From an uncultured Pedobacter sp. (lineage in GTDB: Bacteria > Bacteroidota > Bacteroidia > Sphingobacteriales > Sphingobacteriaceae), in assembly GCF_946480185.1 (NCBI RefSeq), contig NZ_CAMLIG010000036.1, forward strand, positions 1 to 39,866: a stretch of 39,866 nt of DNA. The letters are read 5' to 3'. This document shows, piece after piece, positions 9,706 to 17,776 of this stretch (position 1 is the first letter of the stretch; each line of letters starts with the position of its first letter). A program made the translations under genes and the position numbers. The notes beneath the pieces were generated by a model. That model was given only the letters and a program-made list of their open reading frames with translations. It was not told where the DNA came from and searched no databases.

Positions 9706-10060
9706 TATTTTAACAGTATTTAGTTTGTTTTCCTTATCGGTCAGTTAAGGTTTTTTTTGATTACTTAAATACGTTTAAGTTGATATAGAAACTTTCAGTT
9801 AAAAACTCCAGTGCCATATTTTGCCGTGTTTTTTTTTAAACAGATTTACTTAGAAACTACACAAATTTTAAACAGTAAGTAAATCTAATAAATATTAACC
9901 ATACGAATAAATCGGAATTGATCATAAACCGGCATCAAACCATCCCCGATTATCTGACCATCCTCTGTGGCGGAAAGATAACCACTCGCTTAAAACAAAA
10001 GGTCATTTCGTATGGTGCAGAAAAGGTATTGAAAATATTTCGGTTTGGAGTAGTTCGGAG
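9706..10060. other. Intergenic region upstream of CheB-CheR
   Basis: No intact gene. The part nearest the CheB-CheR start is AT-rich and must hold its promoter, but I could not place a clear TAnnTTTG -7 element. The part from about 9900 to 10060 is less AT-rich and may be a degraded coding sequence, possibly more of the HipA-like gene. I could not align it convincingly in any frame. Confidence 0.4.
9842..9886. repeat. Inverted repeat upstream of the CheB-CheR gene
   Basis: A perfect 10-bp inverted repeat: AGATTTACTT at 9842-9851 and AAGTAAATCT at 9877-9886, with a 25-nt AT-rich spacer. It lies about 140 bp upstream of the CheB-CheR start. It could be an operator or an mRNA hairpin. No T-tract follows on either strand, so it is not a typical terminator. 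Confidence 0.35.
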
Positions 10061-10117
10061 TTAGATGAGAAAATCCGAACCTTCCCAATCGGCATATACC
10101 AAAATCCTCATTGCCAT
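10061..10117 (-). pseudogene. HipA-like kinase, N-terminal remnant
   Basis: The frame from ATG 10117 reads MAMRILVYADWEGSDFLI and stops. The ILVYADWEG block resembles the beginning of HipA-type serine/threonine kinase toxins. It starts 3 nt after the stop of the XRE/HipB-like remnant, the gene order and spacing expected of a hipBA operon. Only about 15 residues are recognisable. The assignment leans heavily on the neighbouring HipB-like pseudogene. Confidence 0.45.
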
Positions 10118-10120
10118 AAC

Positions 10121-10428
10121 TTATTTTTTCGGTGCTCTTTCCTTTACCAGTAAACCGGCACCCTGCATTTTCCTTACCAACTCATCATCAGCCCTGAGTT
10201 TCAAAAAATCCCGTTCAAGCCACATTACAAACAATAACTAAAAATAAGAGCCATCGCAACCGTCGGCGTTTCTTTTTCGATCTGCCACAGCATTTCGCGA
10301 CTGATGCCGACTCTTTCAGAAACCTGCGTAACGCTCAATTTCCTTTGGAGCCTGACTAGTTTAACATTCTCGCCGAGGTTGTTGAGCACCTGCTACGCTT
10401 TTGGCAATAAAACGAGTTGCTTTTTCAT
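10121..10428 (-). pseudogene. XRE/HTH antitoxin (HipB-like) pseudogene
   Basis: From ATG 10428 the frame reads MKKQLVLLPKA, then a TAG at 10393-10395, then a helix-turn-helix segment (LSVTQVSERVGISREMLWQI followed by EKETPTVAM). Small indels then shift the frame. The C-terminus reappears as WLERDFLKLRADDELVRKMQ and ends VKERAPKK-stop at 10121. This is the layout of HipB-like XRE regulators that pair with HipA-like genes. At least one nonsense codon and one frameshift make it non-functional. The TAG probably arose from CAG. Confidence 0.7.
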
Positions 10429-10443
10429 AAAATTTAATACACA

Positions 10444-10727
10444 AAACAAAATAAGCTATTAGAAGGTATAGAACTTTCGGATAGAGAGTTGAAAAAAGTT
10501 GAAAAAGTAGCTAAACAAACTTTAGATAAACTAAAATTAGAGAAATTAAACATCCCGAATTGGTAAGGAAGTCGGCAGTTGAAAGGCAGGTCCGTTCCAT
10601 TATTTACGAAAATCTATTTTGGTTACATTCCGAAGTTTACACCGATGAAGATGTGAATTTAAAAAGTATTGCCGTTTATCAATATGTTTCAGCAGGTATG
10701 GAAATCAGGTTATGCTTAACGAGATAA
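10444..10727 (+). pseudogene. Frameshifted coding remnant, possibly the C-terminus of a type I restriction R subunit
   Basis: One frame (10444-10566) reads KLLEGIELSDRELKKVEKVA through to LNIPNW-stop. The +1 frame then continues with RKSAVERQVRSIIYENLFW and YTDEDVNLKSIAVYQYV, ending at 10727. The helical composition and the YTDEDVNLKS-AVYQYV ending recall the C-terminal region of HsdR-type translocase/endonuclease subunits. No motor motifs remain. The identification is tentative. It is clearly ex-coding sequence: lysine-rich, uninterrupted across both frames and followed by a strong terminator. Confidence 0.4.
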
Positions 10728-10752
10728 CTATTCAAAACAAACATTGAAGTAC

Positions 10753-10796
10753 AAACCCCTCTAAATACAAAGATTTAGAGGGGTTTTTGTTTTTTA
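10753..10796 (+). terminator. Strong intrinsic terminator
   Basis: Perfect 11-bp stem CCCCTCTAAAT (10756-10766) with ATTTAGAGGGG (10773-10783), extended by three A-T pairs, a 6-nt loop ACAAAG and a downstream T-rich tract (10784-10795). It follows the forward-strand coding remnant. It may also limit read-through of phoU transcripts on the other strand, since A residues precede the stem. Confidence 0.85.
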
Positions 10797-10986
10797 ACAG
10801 TCTTTATAATAAACGATCGTTAAAACGATTAAGTTTTTTTATTTGATATTGTCAGATAATCGTTCCGCTCCTACGCGGTATGTACAGTTCTTGCTGTATT
10901 TCAAAACAGAGAGAACCAGTTCGGTTATAACACAGTTAGCCAACATGAAGAGTTTCAACGGTTTTGAAATTTTGAAGACAAGTTTT

Positions 10987-11652
10987 CTAATCCTTCACTT
11001 TATTGTGTTTCAGCACCTTTGCTTCAATGTAAAAAATAATTTCTTCTGCAATGTTTTTTGCCTGATCGCCAACTCTTTCTAACTTTCTTATAATAGACAG
11101 CACACACAACAGCTCATCAATTTCGGAAGGATTTGTTTGTAAATAGGCCTTTGTAAATTCGATAGCATTTTTATTAACTTCATCCAAAAATTCATCTTTT
11201 TGAAAAATACTCCTGGCTAAAATTGTATTTTCATTTTCAAAGGCAGCCAAAGCATCGTCCAAAATTGAAAATGAAACATCAAGCATGTCCAATACTTTTG
11301 ATGATTTTAGTAATTCTGAAGAAAACTGCGTTTCTGTATTGATAATATATTTAGCAATGCCTTCTGCTATATCACCAATGCGTTCGAGATTATTGTTGAT
11401 TTTTAAAATTGCTAAAACAAAGCGCAAATCAACTGCTACTGGTGTCCTTAATGCAAAGATGTTTTCGCAATCACGATCTATTTTTAATTCATAGCCGTTT
11501 ACTCTTTTTTCCTTCACTACTATCTCTCGAGCAAGGTCTTTATCAAAATTTGTAATAGCTTTTTTCGCCTTTCCGAGTTGCCTGCGTACCAAAATCCACA
11601 TTTGTACAACTTCTTCTTTCAATTGCTGAATTTCAACTTCGATTTGTGCCAT
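10987..11652 (-). CDS. phoU: Phosphate signalling protein PhoU
   Basis: 221 residues in the usual PhoU size range. It has two repeated three-helix units with acidic metal-binding motifs, for example the region around ALRTPVAVDLRFVLAILKI and the second repeat ending ERVGDQAKNIAEEIIFYIEA. PhoU links the Pst transporter to the sensor kinase that controls the phosphate regulon and prevents excess uptake. It is the last gene of the porin-pstSCAB-phoU operon, 59 nt after pstB. No phoR/phoB genes are in the window. Identification is firm from sequence and position. Confidence 0.95.
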   Translation of the reverse strand: MAQIEVEIQQLKEEVVQMWILVRRQLGKAKKAITNFDKDLAREIVVKEKRVNGYELKIDRDCENIFALRTPVAVDLRFVLAILKINNNLERIGDIAEGIAKYIINTETQFSSELLKSSKVLDMLDVSFSILDDALAAFENENTILARSIFQKDEFLDEVNKNAIEFTKAYLQTNPSEIDELLCVLSIIRKLERVGDQAKNIAEEIIFYIEAKVLKHNKVKD

Positions 11653-11711
11653 AATTTTTAATTGATCTTTAAAAGTAAAATCTTAAGCTACGAATTTATA
11701 CTTTTCTTTTG

Positions 11712-12470
11712 CTAACTAAATCTACCGGTGATATAATTTTGTGTACGTTCATCTTTTGGGTTGGTAAACACTTGTTTAGTCTCACCATACTCCACCAATT
11801 CGCCCATATAAAAGAATGCTGTTTTATCGCTTACACGAGCTGCCTGTTGCATATTGTGCGTAACAATAATGAGCGTATAATTCTTTTTCAATTCTTTAAA
11901 CAATTCCTCTACTGTAGCTGTGGATATGGGGTCTAAAGCCGAGGTAGGTTCATCAAACAACAATACTTCGGGTTGCATAGCAACGGCTCTTGCAATGCAC
12001 AAACGCTGCTGTTGCCCGCCTGATAGAAAAGTTCCTTTTTTATTTAAAGAATCTTTTACCTCACGCCATAATGCTACTTTGGTTAATGATTCTTCTACAA
12101 TGATGTCACGTTCAGATTTTGGCAACTTGATACCATTCAATTTGTAACCCGCCAGAACATTGTCATACAAACTTAAATTGGGAAAAGGATTTGGTCGTTG
12201 AAAAACCATCCCAACTTTTAAGCGCACAACTATAGGGTGCATCTTCATAATATCTTCTTCATGTAAAAAAATATTACCATCTGCGTGGGCACCAGCTACC
12301 AATTCATGCATTCGGTTAATACCGCGTAAGAAAGTAGTTTTTCCGCATCCAGAAGGTCCCATAACTGCTATCACACTATTCTGTGGAATCTCCATATTCA
12401 CGTTTTTCACCACGCGGTTACTCCCAAAATAAGAATTATAATCTACTGTTTTTATAATTGTACTTTCCAT
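11712..12470 (-). CDS. pstB: Phosphate ABC transporter ATP-binding protein PstB
   Basis: 252 residues, the normal PstB length. Walker A GPSGCGKT is at 38-45, the Q-loop at Gln91, signature LSGGQ at 149-153, Walker B VLLFDE at 169-174 with the D-loop SALD, and the switch His in [13 protein letters not shown]. It hydrolyses ATP at the inner membrane to drive phosphate import through PstC-PstA. The start overlaps the end of pstA by 19 nt, so the two are probably translationally coupled. Confidence 0.97.
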   Translation of the reverse strand: MESTIIKTVDYNSYFGSNRVVKNVNMEIPQNSVIAVMGPSGCGKTTFLRGINRMHELVAGAHADGNIFLHEEDIMKMHPIVVRLKVGMVFQRPNPFPNLSLYDNVLAGYKLNGIKLPKSERDIIVEESLTKVALWREVKDSLNKKGTFLSGGQQQRLCIARAVAMQPEVLLFDEPTSALDPISTATVEELFKELKKNYTLIIVTHNMQQAARVSDKTAFFYMGELVEYGETKQVFTNPKDERTQNYITGRFS

Positions 12471-13309
12471 TTTCTTGTCATAATTTTTGTAAGTATGTTA
12501 AGCGTAAGCACCAAAACTAACAATACTAAAGAAGCGCCCCAAGCCAGATTTTGCCAGTCTTTATAAGAACTGGTGGCATAATTAAAAATCAGCAAGGGCA
12601 AACTTTGCATCGGTTTGGCAAGGTTGGTTTCTATAAACGGGTTGCCAAAAGCAGTAAAAAGCAAAGGCGCCGTTTCGCCTGCTACACGCGCTACAGAGAG
12701 CATTACGCCAGACATTATCCCACTAAAACCACAAGGGATAATTACTTTTAAAATCACTCGATGAAATGGCATTCCCAAAGCGTAAGCGGCCTCTTTTAAA
12801 GAATCGGGCAATAGTTTCAGCGTTTCTTCGGTAGAGCGAATAATAATAGGGAACATCATTACAGCTAAAGCAATACTACCCGACAAGGCCGAAAAACCAC
12901 CCATTGGCCTTACCAACCAAAAATAGGCAACTATACCGATAACAATTGAAGGGATGCCTTGCAAAACATCTACACACATACTTGCCCAATAAGCTATTTT
13001 GCTAGTTTTATTTTCACTTAAATAAATACCGCACAGAATCCCAATTGGAACAGCAATAATTGTTGCAAACACTATTATGATAATCGTACCGATAAGTGCA
13101 TTGGCTATTCCTCCACCGGTTTCGCCTACGGGCTTTGGTATATTGGTGATGAAATTCCAATTGATTGCACTAATGCCCGATTTGATAATATAAATTAAAA
13201 TTAAAGCCAATGGCAACACACAAGCAAAAGCAAGCAATATGGTAAACCAACGCATCGCGTTATTTTTTACGATGCGATATTTTAGTTTCGTATTTATTTC
13301 TCTACCCAT
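12452..13309 (-). CDS. pstA: Phosphate ABC transporter permease PstA
   Basis: 285 residues with about six membrane segments. The [20 protein letters not shown] cytoplasmic loop contacts the ATPase, and [20 protein letters not shown] is typical of PstA. With PstC it forms the inner-membrane channel for phosphate. It overlaps pstC by 8 nt and pstB by 19 nt. Confidence 0.96.
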   Translation of the reverse strand: MGREINTKLKYRIVKNNAMRWFTILLAFACVLPLALILIYIIKSGISAINWNFITNIPKPVGETGGGIANALIGTIIIIVFATIIAVPIGILCGIYLSENKTSKIAYWASMCVDVLQGIPSIVIGIVAYFWLVRPMGGFSALSGSIALAVMMFPIIIRSTEETLKLLPDSLKEAAYALGMPFHRVILKVIIPCGFSGIMSGVMLSVARVAGETAPLLFTAFGNPFIETNLAKPMQSLPLLIFNYATSSYKDWQNLAWGASLVLLVLVLTLNILTKIMTRKWKVQL

Positions 13310-14273
13310 TTTTTGTTGCTCTTTTAATCACTTTTTTTCCAATAAAATTGATAACAAAGGTTACTAAAAATAAAAATAAGCCCATCTCTATCAAAGCTGA
13401 TAAATAGATAGGGTGATCCGCTTCGGTAAATTCATTTGCAATTACACTGGCCATGGTATTGCCCGGAGCAAAAATGCTTTGAGGTAAAAAATTGGCATTT
13501 CCTATTACCATTGTTACCGCCATAGTTTCGCCAATTGCTCGCCCCAGCGACAATAAAATTCCAGCAAATATTCCGGATTTAGAATAAGGTAAAATCACAT
13601 TGCGCAAAACTTCCCATCTTGTAGCGCCCAATGCGTAAGCTCCTTCTTTTAAATCAGACGGGACCATTTTAATCATGGTGGTGCCCAAAGAAGCTGCATA
13701 AGGAATAATCATTATCGCTAATATCAAAGAAGCCGCAAATAGACCAACACCATTAGGCATCACACCAATTTTTGTTTCGAAAATACGAATCATCGGCACC
13801 AATACAAAAAAACCCCAAAAGCCAAATATAACTGACGGAACTGCCGCAATTAAATCAATAGTGCTTTTAATAAAATTTGAAAACCCTCCTTTAGGGAAAT
13901 ATTCACCCAAAAGTATTGCAATGGCAACAGAGAAAGGAACCGAAATAATTAAAGCTAAAAAAGAAGTAATCAATGTTCCTATTAAAAAAGGCAATGCCCC
14001 AAAAACATTCTGAACTGGATTCCACGTTTTTGTCCAGAAAAACCCTAAGCCAAGCGATTTTATAGAGGGAAGTGATTGTATAAACAAGGTGAGCAAAATA
14101 CCAAACACTAAAGTTATCATCGCAACACCAGAGAAGGTTAAGGTTCGTTTAAAAACCTTTTCTCCTTTAATATGGCGATACATTCGTTTTGCTTGTTTAG
14201 CCTTTCGCTTAGACAATAAGCCTAAGTTTTTTTCTGATATTGTATTGTTAGAATCGTTGATTACAGTATTCAT
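13302..14273 (-). CDS. pstC: Phosphate ABC transporter permease PstC
   Basis: 323 residues with six or so membrane helices after a basic cytoplasmic N-terminus (SKRKAKQAKRMYRHIKGEKV). The coupling loop DLKEGAYALGATRWEVLRNV and the AIGETMAVTMVIGN segment are characteristic of PstC. It partners PstA. It lies 71 nt downstream of pstS and overlaps the start of pstA. Confidence 0.96.
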   Translation of the reverse strand: MNTVINDSNNTISEKNLGLLSKRKAKQAKRMYRHIKGEKVFKRTLTFSGVAMITLVFGILLTLFIQSLPSIKSLGLGFFWTKTWNPVQNVFGALPFLIGTLITSFLALIISVPFSVAIAILLGEYFPKGGFSNFIKSTIDLIAAVPSVIFGFWGFFVLVPMIRIFETKIGVMPNGVGLFAASLILAIMIIPYAASLGTTMIKMVPSDLKEGAYALGATRWEVLRNVILPYSKSGIFAGILLSLGRAIGETMAVTMVIGNANFLPQSIFAPGNTMASVIANEFTEADHPIYLSALIEMGLFLFLVTFVINFIGKKVIKRATKNG

Positions 14274-14344
14274 AATGGTTATTAATACAAAAATCTATGA
14301 GGCATTTTTAAATACCCCATAGATTAAAAAATCAAGAATGGATT

Positions 14345-15427
14345 TTATTTTAAAATCACTTGTCCTTTATAGGTTGCAGACTTTAAAAGTGCTTCTCCAG
14401 TACTTACTGCTTCAGCAGATAAAGGTGCGTAATTCAATGCTGAACTGTATTGTTGGCCACCATGTATCATCCAATCAACTAATTTAATCAATTGTTCTGC
14501 CTCTGCTTGCGTACGGTTGTCGTAATTTTGCTCTTTGTATAACAAAACCCAAGAAAAACCAGAGATAGGATAACCATCAACCGCTTCTGTGTTGGTCAAT
14601 AAAACCTTTCCGTCAGCAGGGATAGAAATATTTGTTGCTGCCGTAACACTTGCAATTGAAGGTACGATGAAGTTGCCCGCTTTGTTTTGCATTATCGCAT
14701 AAGGCATTTGGTTTTGAATTGCATAAGCCAACTCAATATAACCAATACCACCTGGCGTTTGTTTAATTAATCCAGAAACACCTTCGTTTCCTTTCCCACC
14801 TAAGCCTATAGGCCAATTTACCGATGTACCGCTTCCAACTTTTGTACTCCAATCTTGGTTTACTTTTGAAAGATAAGAAGTGAAGATGGCGGATGTACCA
14901 CTTCCGTCAGAACGGTGCGCCACTACGATAGCTGTCGCCGGCAATTTCACACCGGGGTTTACAGCCGCTATTTGTGCATCGTTCCACTTTGTTATTTTTC
15001 CTAAGAAAATATTAGCCAAAACATCGGGTGTAAATTTCAAAGTATCTTTAACATCAGGCAGGTTGTAACTGATAACAACTGCACCTGCTGTAATAGGAAT
15101 GTGCAATACATCACCAGGGGCATCCTTCATTTGAGAAACATTCATAGGGGCATCCGAAGCACCAAAATCAACTGTTTTGTGCGTTAATTGCGAGATACCG
15201 GCTCCAGAACCTACCGATTGATAGTTTACCCTAACTTTTGTAGAATCGTTGTACGCAGCAAACATTTTGGAGAACAAAGGATTGTCGAAAGAACTACCTG
15301 CGCCAATGATCATTTTGTTTTTATCAGAAGAATTACTGCTATTATTACTATTGCAAGCAGTCAAGGAAAAAGTTGCAACCACAATACCAGCGGCTAACGT
15401 TCCTAATTTTAAATTAATTTTTTTCAT
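14345..15427 (-). CDS. pstS: Phosphate-binding lipoprotein PstS
   Basis: 360 residues. A lipoprotein signal peptide ends in the lipobox SLTAC (Cys at about 25), followed by a Ser/Asn-rich linker. Phosphate-contact regions are visible: GAGSSFDNPLF, VGSGAGI, FGASDAP and HRSDGSGTSAIFTSYLS. It binds phosphate in the periplasm and delivers it to PstCA, probably anchored by lipid. It is 41 nt downstream of the porin gene. Confidence 0.96.
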   Translation of the reverse strand: MKKINLKLGTLAAGIVVATFSLTACNSNNSSNSSDKNKMIIGAGSSFDNPLFSKMFAAYNDSTKVRVNYQSVGSGAGISQLTHKTVDFGASDAPMNVSQMKDAPGDVLHIPITAGAVVISYNLPDVKDTLKFTPDVLANIFLGKITKWNDAQIAAVNPGVKLPATAIVVAHRSDGSGTSAIFTSYLSKVNQDWSTKVGSGTSVNWPIGLGGKGNEGVSGLIKQTPGGIGYIELAYAIQNQMPYAIMQNKAGNFIVPSIASVTAATNISIPADGKVLLTNTEAVDGYPISGFSWVLLYKEQNYDNRTQAEAEQLIKLVDWMIHGGQQYSSALNYAPLSAEAVSTGEALLKSATYKGQVILK

Positions 15428-15468
15428 TTTTATTTTTATTTTTTTTTAATAAGAAGTTTTAAAAGAAT

Positions 15469-16683
15469 TTATTTACCAAATATGTAATAAAATGTTAAGC
15501 GGCCCACCACATCAGAAGAGTTGTATTTATTTGTATAGCCTTGATTTTTGTGCGAATCAATCCAAATATTTGGCATGAAATGCACTTTATTAACTGGAGT
15601 AAAATCTAAACCAGCTGTAATAAATTGGTCTTTTGTATTCGGATCATTATAGCCATTCGTGTTCCCTACATACTTATTATATTTAGTATTGTCGATTTTA
15701 TTATCGGGATTGGAACTATCGTAGCGGGCAAAGAAATCTAATTTACTTTTTACAATCGTACCGTGTACAAAAACAGATATGCCTTTTGCTTTCACACTCA
15801 ATACATCTACCTTACCAGTAGAAATTTCAGTAGCTTGGTTATCATTTTTTAAATTATTGACATAACCTTCTACACCTATAGTGAATGTTGGAACGGTATA
15901 AGCAACAACTCCTTTAAGCATATTTCTTGAATGTGTTAAGCCAGCAACGGGAGCCATTTTATTGTAATCAGCATACAAGTTTAAATAAAGGTGCTTATTA
16001 AAAAACTTACCCCAAATATCACTATAAAACCATTTGTAATTATCGTTTTCCTGTTTAGCCCCGTTGCCATTTGCAACCATCAAATCATAACCAAAATTAG
16101 CTGTCTTAGGATCAAACTTACCTTGTAATGTTACGCCAAGATCATACGAAGACGTACCACGGATATCAATTTGTGTTTTTTCGATGGAACGATAACCCCA
16201 TATCGGCTCTGAAGACATTCCAAAAGATGGTGTTGAAACCTGGCCCAAAACAAGATCGATTCCTTTCCAAAGATCTTTAACACGTAGGTTTGCCAGTTTT
16301 ACGTAGAAAGCCATTTTATTGTCGGTTAAAACTTCACTGTTTGTAGCTTCCAACAATAATTCAGTGGAGAACTTTTTATTGATATTGAAATCGTACCCGA
16401 GGTAAGCCCGCCTTATTTGAAAAGCACTTCTATTTTTCGGAATTCCTGAATATTGAGCTCCACCTCTACCCAAACTATCAGCAGCAGTTTTGTAATAAGC
16501 ATCTCCAAAAGCATATCCCCACAAATGACCCGTCATGGCTCCCCCTGCTTTAAAGGTAGAATCAGAAACAGACAAATATTGCGCTTCGGCTTTTTTGAAC
16601 ACACCAACCATTAGGAACAAGACAAGCAAGAAGCAAAATGCGATTTTTTCATTTTTTTTGTATTGCAAAGTAACTACTTTCAT
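15469..16683 (-). CDS. Outer-membrane porin, phosphate-porin (OprO/OprP) like
   Basis: 404 residues. A signal peptide ends near residue 34 (KAEAQ), and the rest is made of alternating amphipathic beta strands ending in an aromatic residue (TFYYIFGK), as in outer-membrane barrels. Strands such as AFQIRRAYLGYDFNINKKFS resemble OprP/OprO-type porins. As first gene of the pst operon it probably supplies phosphate across the outer membrane. The start is the ATG at 16683, inside the 3' end of a repeated 37-nt block. Substrate is inferred from position. Confidence 0.8.
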   Translation of the reverse strand: MKVVTLQYKKNEKIAFCFLLVLFLMVGVFKKAEAQYLSVSDSTFKAGGAMTGHLWGYAFGDAYYKTAADSLGRGGAQYSGIPKNRSAFQIRRAYLGYDFNINKKFSTELLLEATNSEVLTDNKMAFYVKLANLRVKDLWKGIDLVLGQVSTPSFGMSSEPIWGYRSIEKTQIDIRGTSSYDLGVTLQGKFDPKTANFGYDLMVANGNGAKQENDNYKWFYSDIWGKFFNKHLYLNLYADYNKMAPVAGLTHSRNMLKGVVAYTVPTFTIGVEGYVNNLKNDNQATEISTGKVDVLSVKAKGISVFVHGTIVKSKLDFFARYDSSNPDNKIDNTKYNKYVGNTNGYNDPNTKDQFITAGLDFTPVNKVHFMPNIWIDSHKNQGYTNKYNSSDVVGRLTFYYIFGK

Positions 16684-16769
16684 ATTATCTGAATATTAAA
16701 TATATATTAATTTAATGCAAAATAACTATGACCATATTACTTGAATGTTACATCTATATTAATTTAATG
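16681..16769 (-). promoter_or_regulatory. 37-nt imperfect direct repeat at the phosphate operon start (candidate operator)
   Basis: The segment 16681-16717 is repeated at 16733-16769 with 32 of 37 positions identical and a period of exactly 52 nt. The most conserved part is TATATTAATTTAATG at 16703-16717; the copy at 16755-16769 is identical. The first copy includes the start codon of the porin gene. Tandem copies in front of a phosphate operon suggest binding sites for a regulator, with PhoB the obvious candidate. No known Bacteroidota Pho-box consensus was applied. It could also be a simple local duplication. Confidence 0.45.
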
Positions 16770-17239
16770 TTAACAATAAAAAACCGCTGTCTAATTTATC
16801 CTCTAGCCATATAAACCGGTGATTATCTTCTAAAATTTGCTTAAATTTTAACGACAGTATTGGCAGAAATCCACTATAAAGGCAAATATGCTCCCTAAAT
16901 AGCTATTTTTTTCAAAAGCGAAAGAATGTAATTTAGATTGTAATATTTCACTTTTATGGGAGACGATAAATCTAAAGAGTTAAACTCAATTTAATATTAT
17001 CCTAACATAGCTATTATGGAAATTGTTGTTAGTGTAAATTAGTTTGAACATAAGCCTTAATTGCACACACTGGCTTATTAGGATGAGGATTTTATGTTTT
17101 TTCGAGCGGCTCTAGTATTCCAAATCAATCAGAAAAAAGAAATTGAAGCTTTTTCAATAAATAAACGATAACTCCTAAAATTCGATTTCTGTTCAGAATC
17201 TTCACATAACTTTATTTTAAATAAAAAACAACAATAATT
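16770..17239. other. Divergent intergenic region between the phosphate operon and the PepSY-like gene
   Basis: AT-rich, with stop codons in all frames and no coding signal. It must hold promoters for both directions. A 7-bp inverted repeat, ATAAGCC at 17050-17056 and GGCTTAT at 17072-17078, is present. No other clear element was seen. Confidence 0.5.
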
Positions 17240-17662
17240 ATGAAAAATTTAGTGTTAATGATTGCAGCTTCCGTGGGAGTAACGGTAAGTGCATCTGCCC
17301 AAGTTAAAGTTCCTGCAGCAGTAAAGAGTTCTTTTCAGAAAGAATATCCTGGTGTAAAAGTAAAATGGGAGAAGGAAGCCGGAAATTATGAAGCTGGCTT
17401 TGAACAAAAAGGACATGAAATGAGTGTTATTTACACGCCAACCGGAACTTCAACTGAAAAAGAAATGGAAATTCCCATTTCTGAGTTACCTAAAGCAGTT
17501 AGAGATTATGTGTCTCAAAATTATAAAGGCGCAAAGATTAAAGAAGCGGCAAAAATCACCAAATCAAATGGCACTGTGCAATATGAAGCAGAAATTAATG
17601 GTAAGGATGTATTATTCACTCCCGAAGGCAAAAAGATTAGCGCTAACACAGGAAATGATTAG
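17240..17662 (+). CDS. Secreted PepSY-like (putative beta-lactamase-inhibitor-like) protein
   Basis: 140 residues. A signal peptide (MKNLVLMIAASVGVTVSASA) is followed by two PepSY-like repeats: VPAAVKSSFQKEYPGVKVKW with EAGFEQKGHEMSVIYTPTG, and LPKAVRDYVSQNYKGAKIKE with YEAEINGKDVLFTPEGK. Such proteins are periplasmic and of unknown function. Some have been linked to envelope stress or metal handling. It is followed by a hairpin terminator at 17685-17715. Confidence 0.8.
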   Translation: MKNLVLMIAASVGVTVSASAQVKVPAAVKSSFQKEYPGVKVKWEKEAGNYEAGFEQKGHEMSVIYTPTGTSTEKEMEIPISELPKAVRDYVSQNYKGAKIKEAAKITKSNGTVQYEAEINGKDVLFTPEGKKISANTGND

Positions 17663-17684
17663 CATTTGAAAATAATTAGTAACG

Positions 17685-17715
17685 AAAGGATTCTCTCATT
17701 TGGATCCTTTTGTTG
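17685..17715 (+). terminator. Probable intrinsic terminator after the PepSY-like gene
   Basis: Stem AAAGGAT (17685-17691) with ATCCTTT (17704-17710), a 12-nt loop, then a T-rich tail. It lies between the PepSY-like stop and the membrane protein start. This argues against the longer TTG-started version of the next gene. Confidence 0.6.
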
Positions 17716-17776
17716 TTTATTAAAGATTTTAAAGTTGTGGCTTGATATATGGGAAGCTATTATAAAGATATTCTAC

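Noticed and set aside
10839..10947. 36-codon minus-strand frame downstream of phoU
   Set aside because: Short, without family resemblance or conserved start context; could be chance.
17666..17776. TTG-started N-terminal extension of the membrane protein at 17777
   Set aside because: It reads through a terminator-like hairpin (17685-17710) and has no family-like residues; ATG 17777 gives a normal N-terminus.
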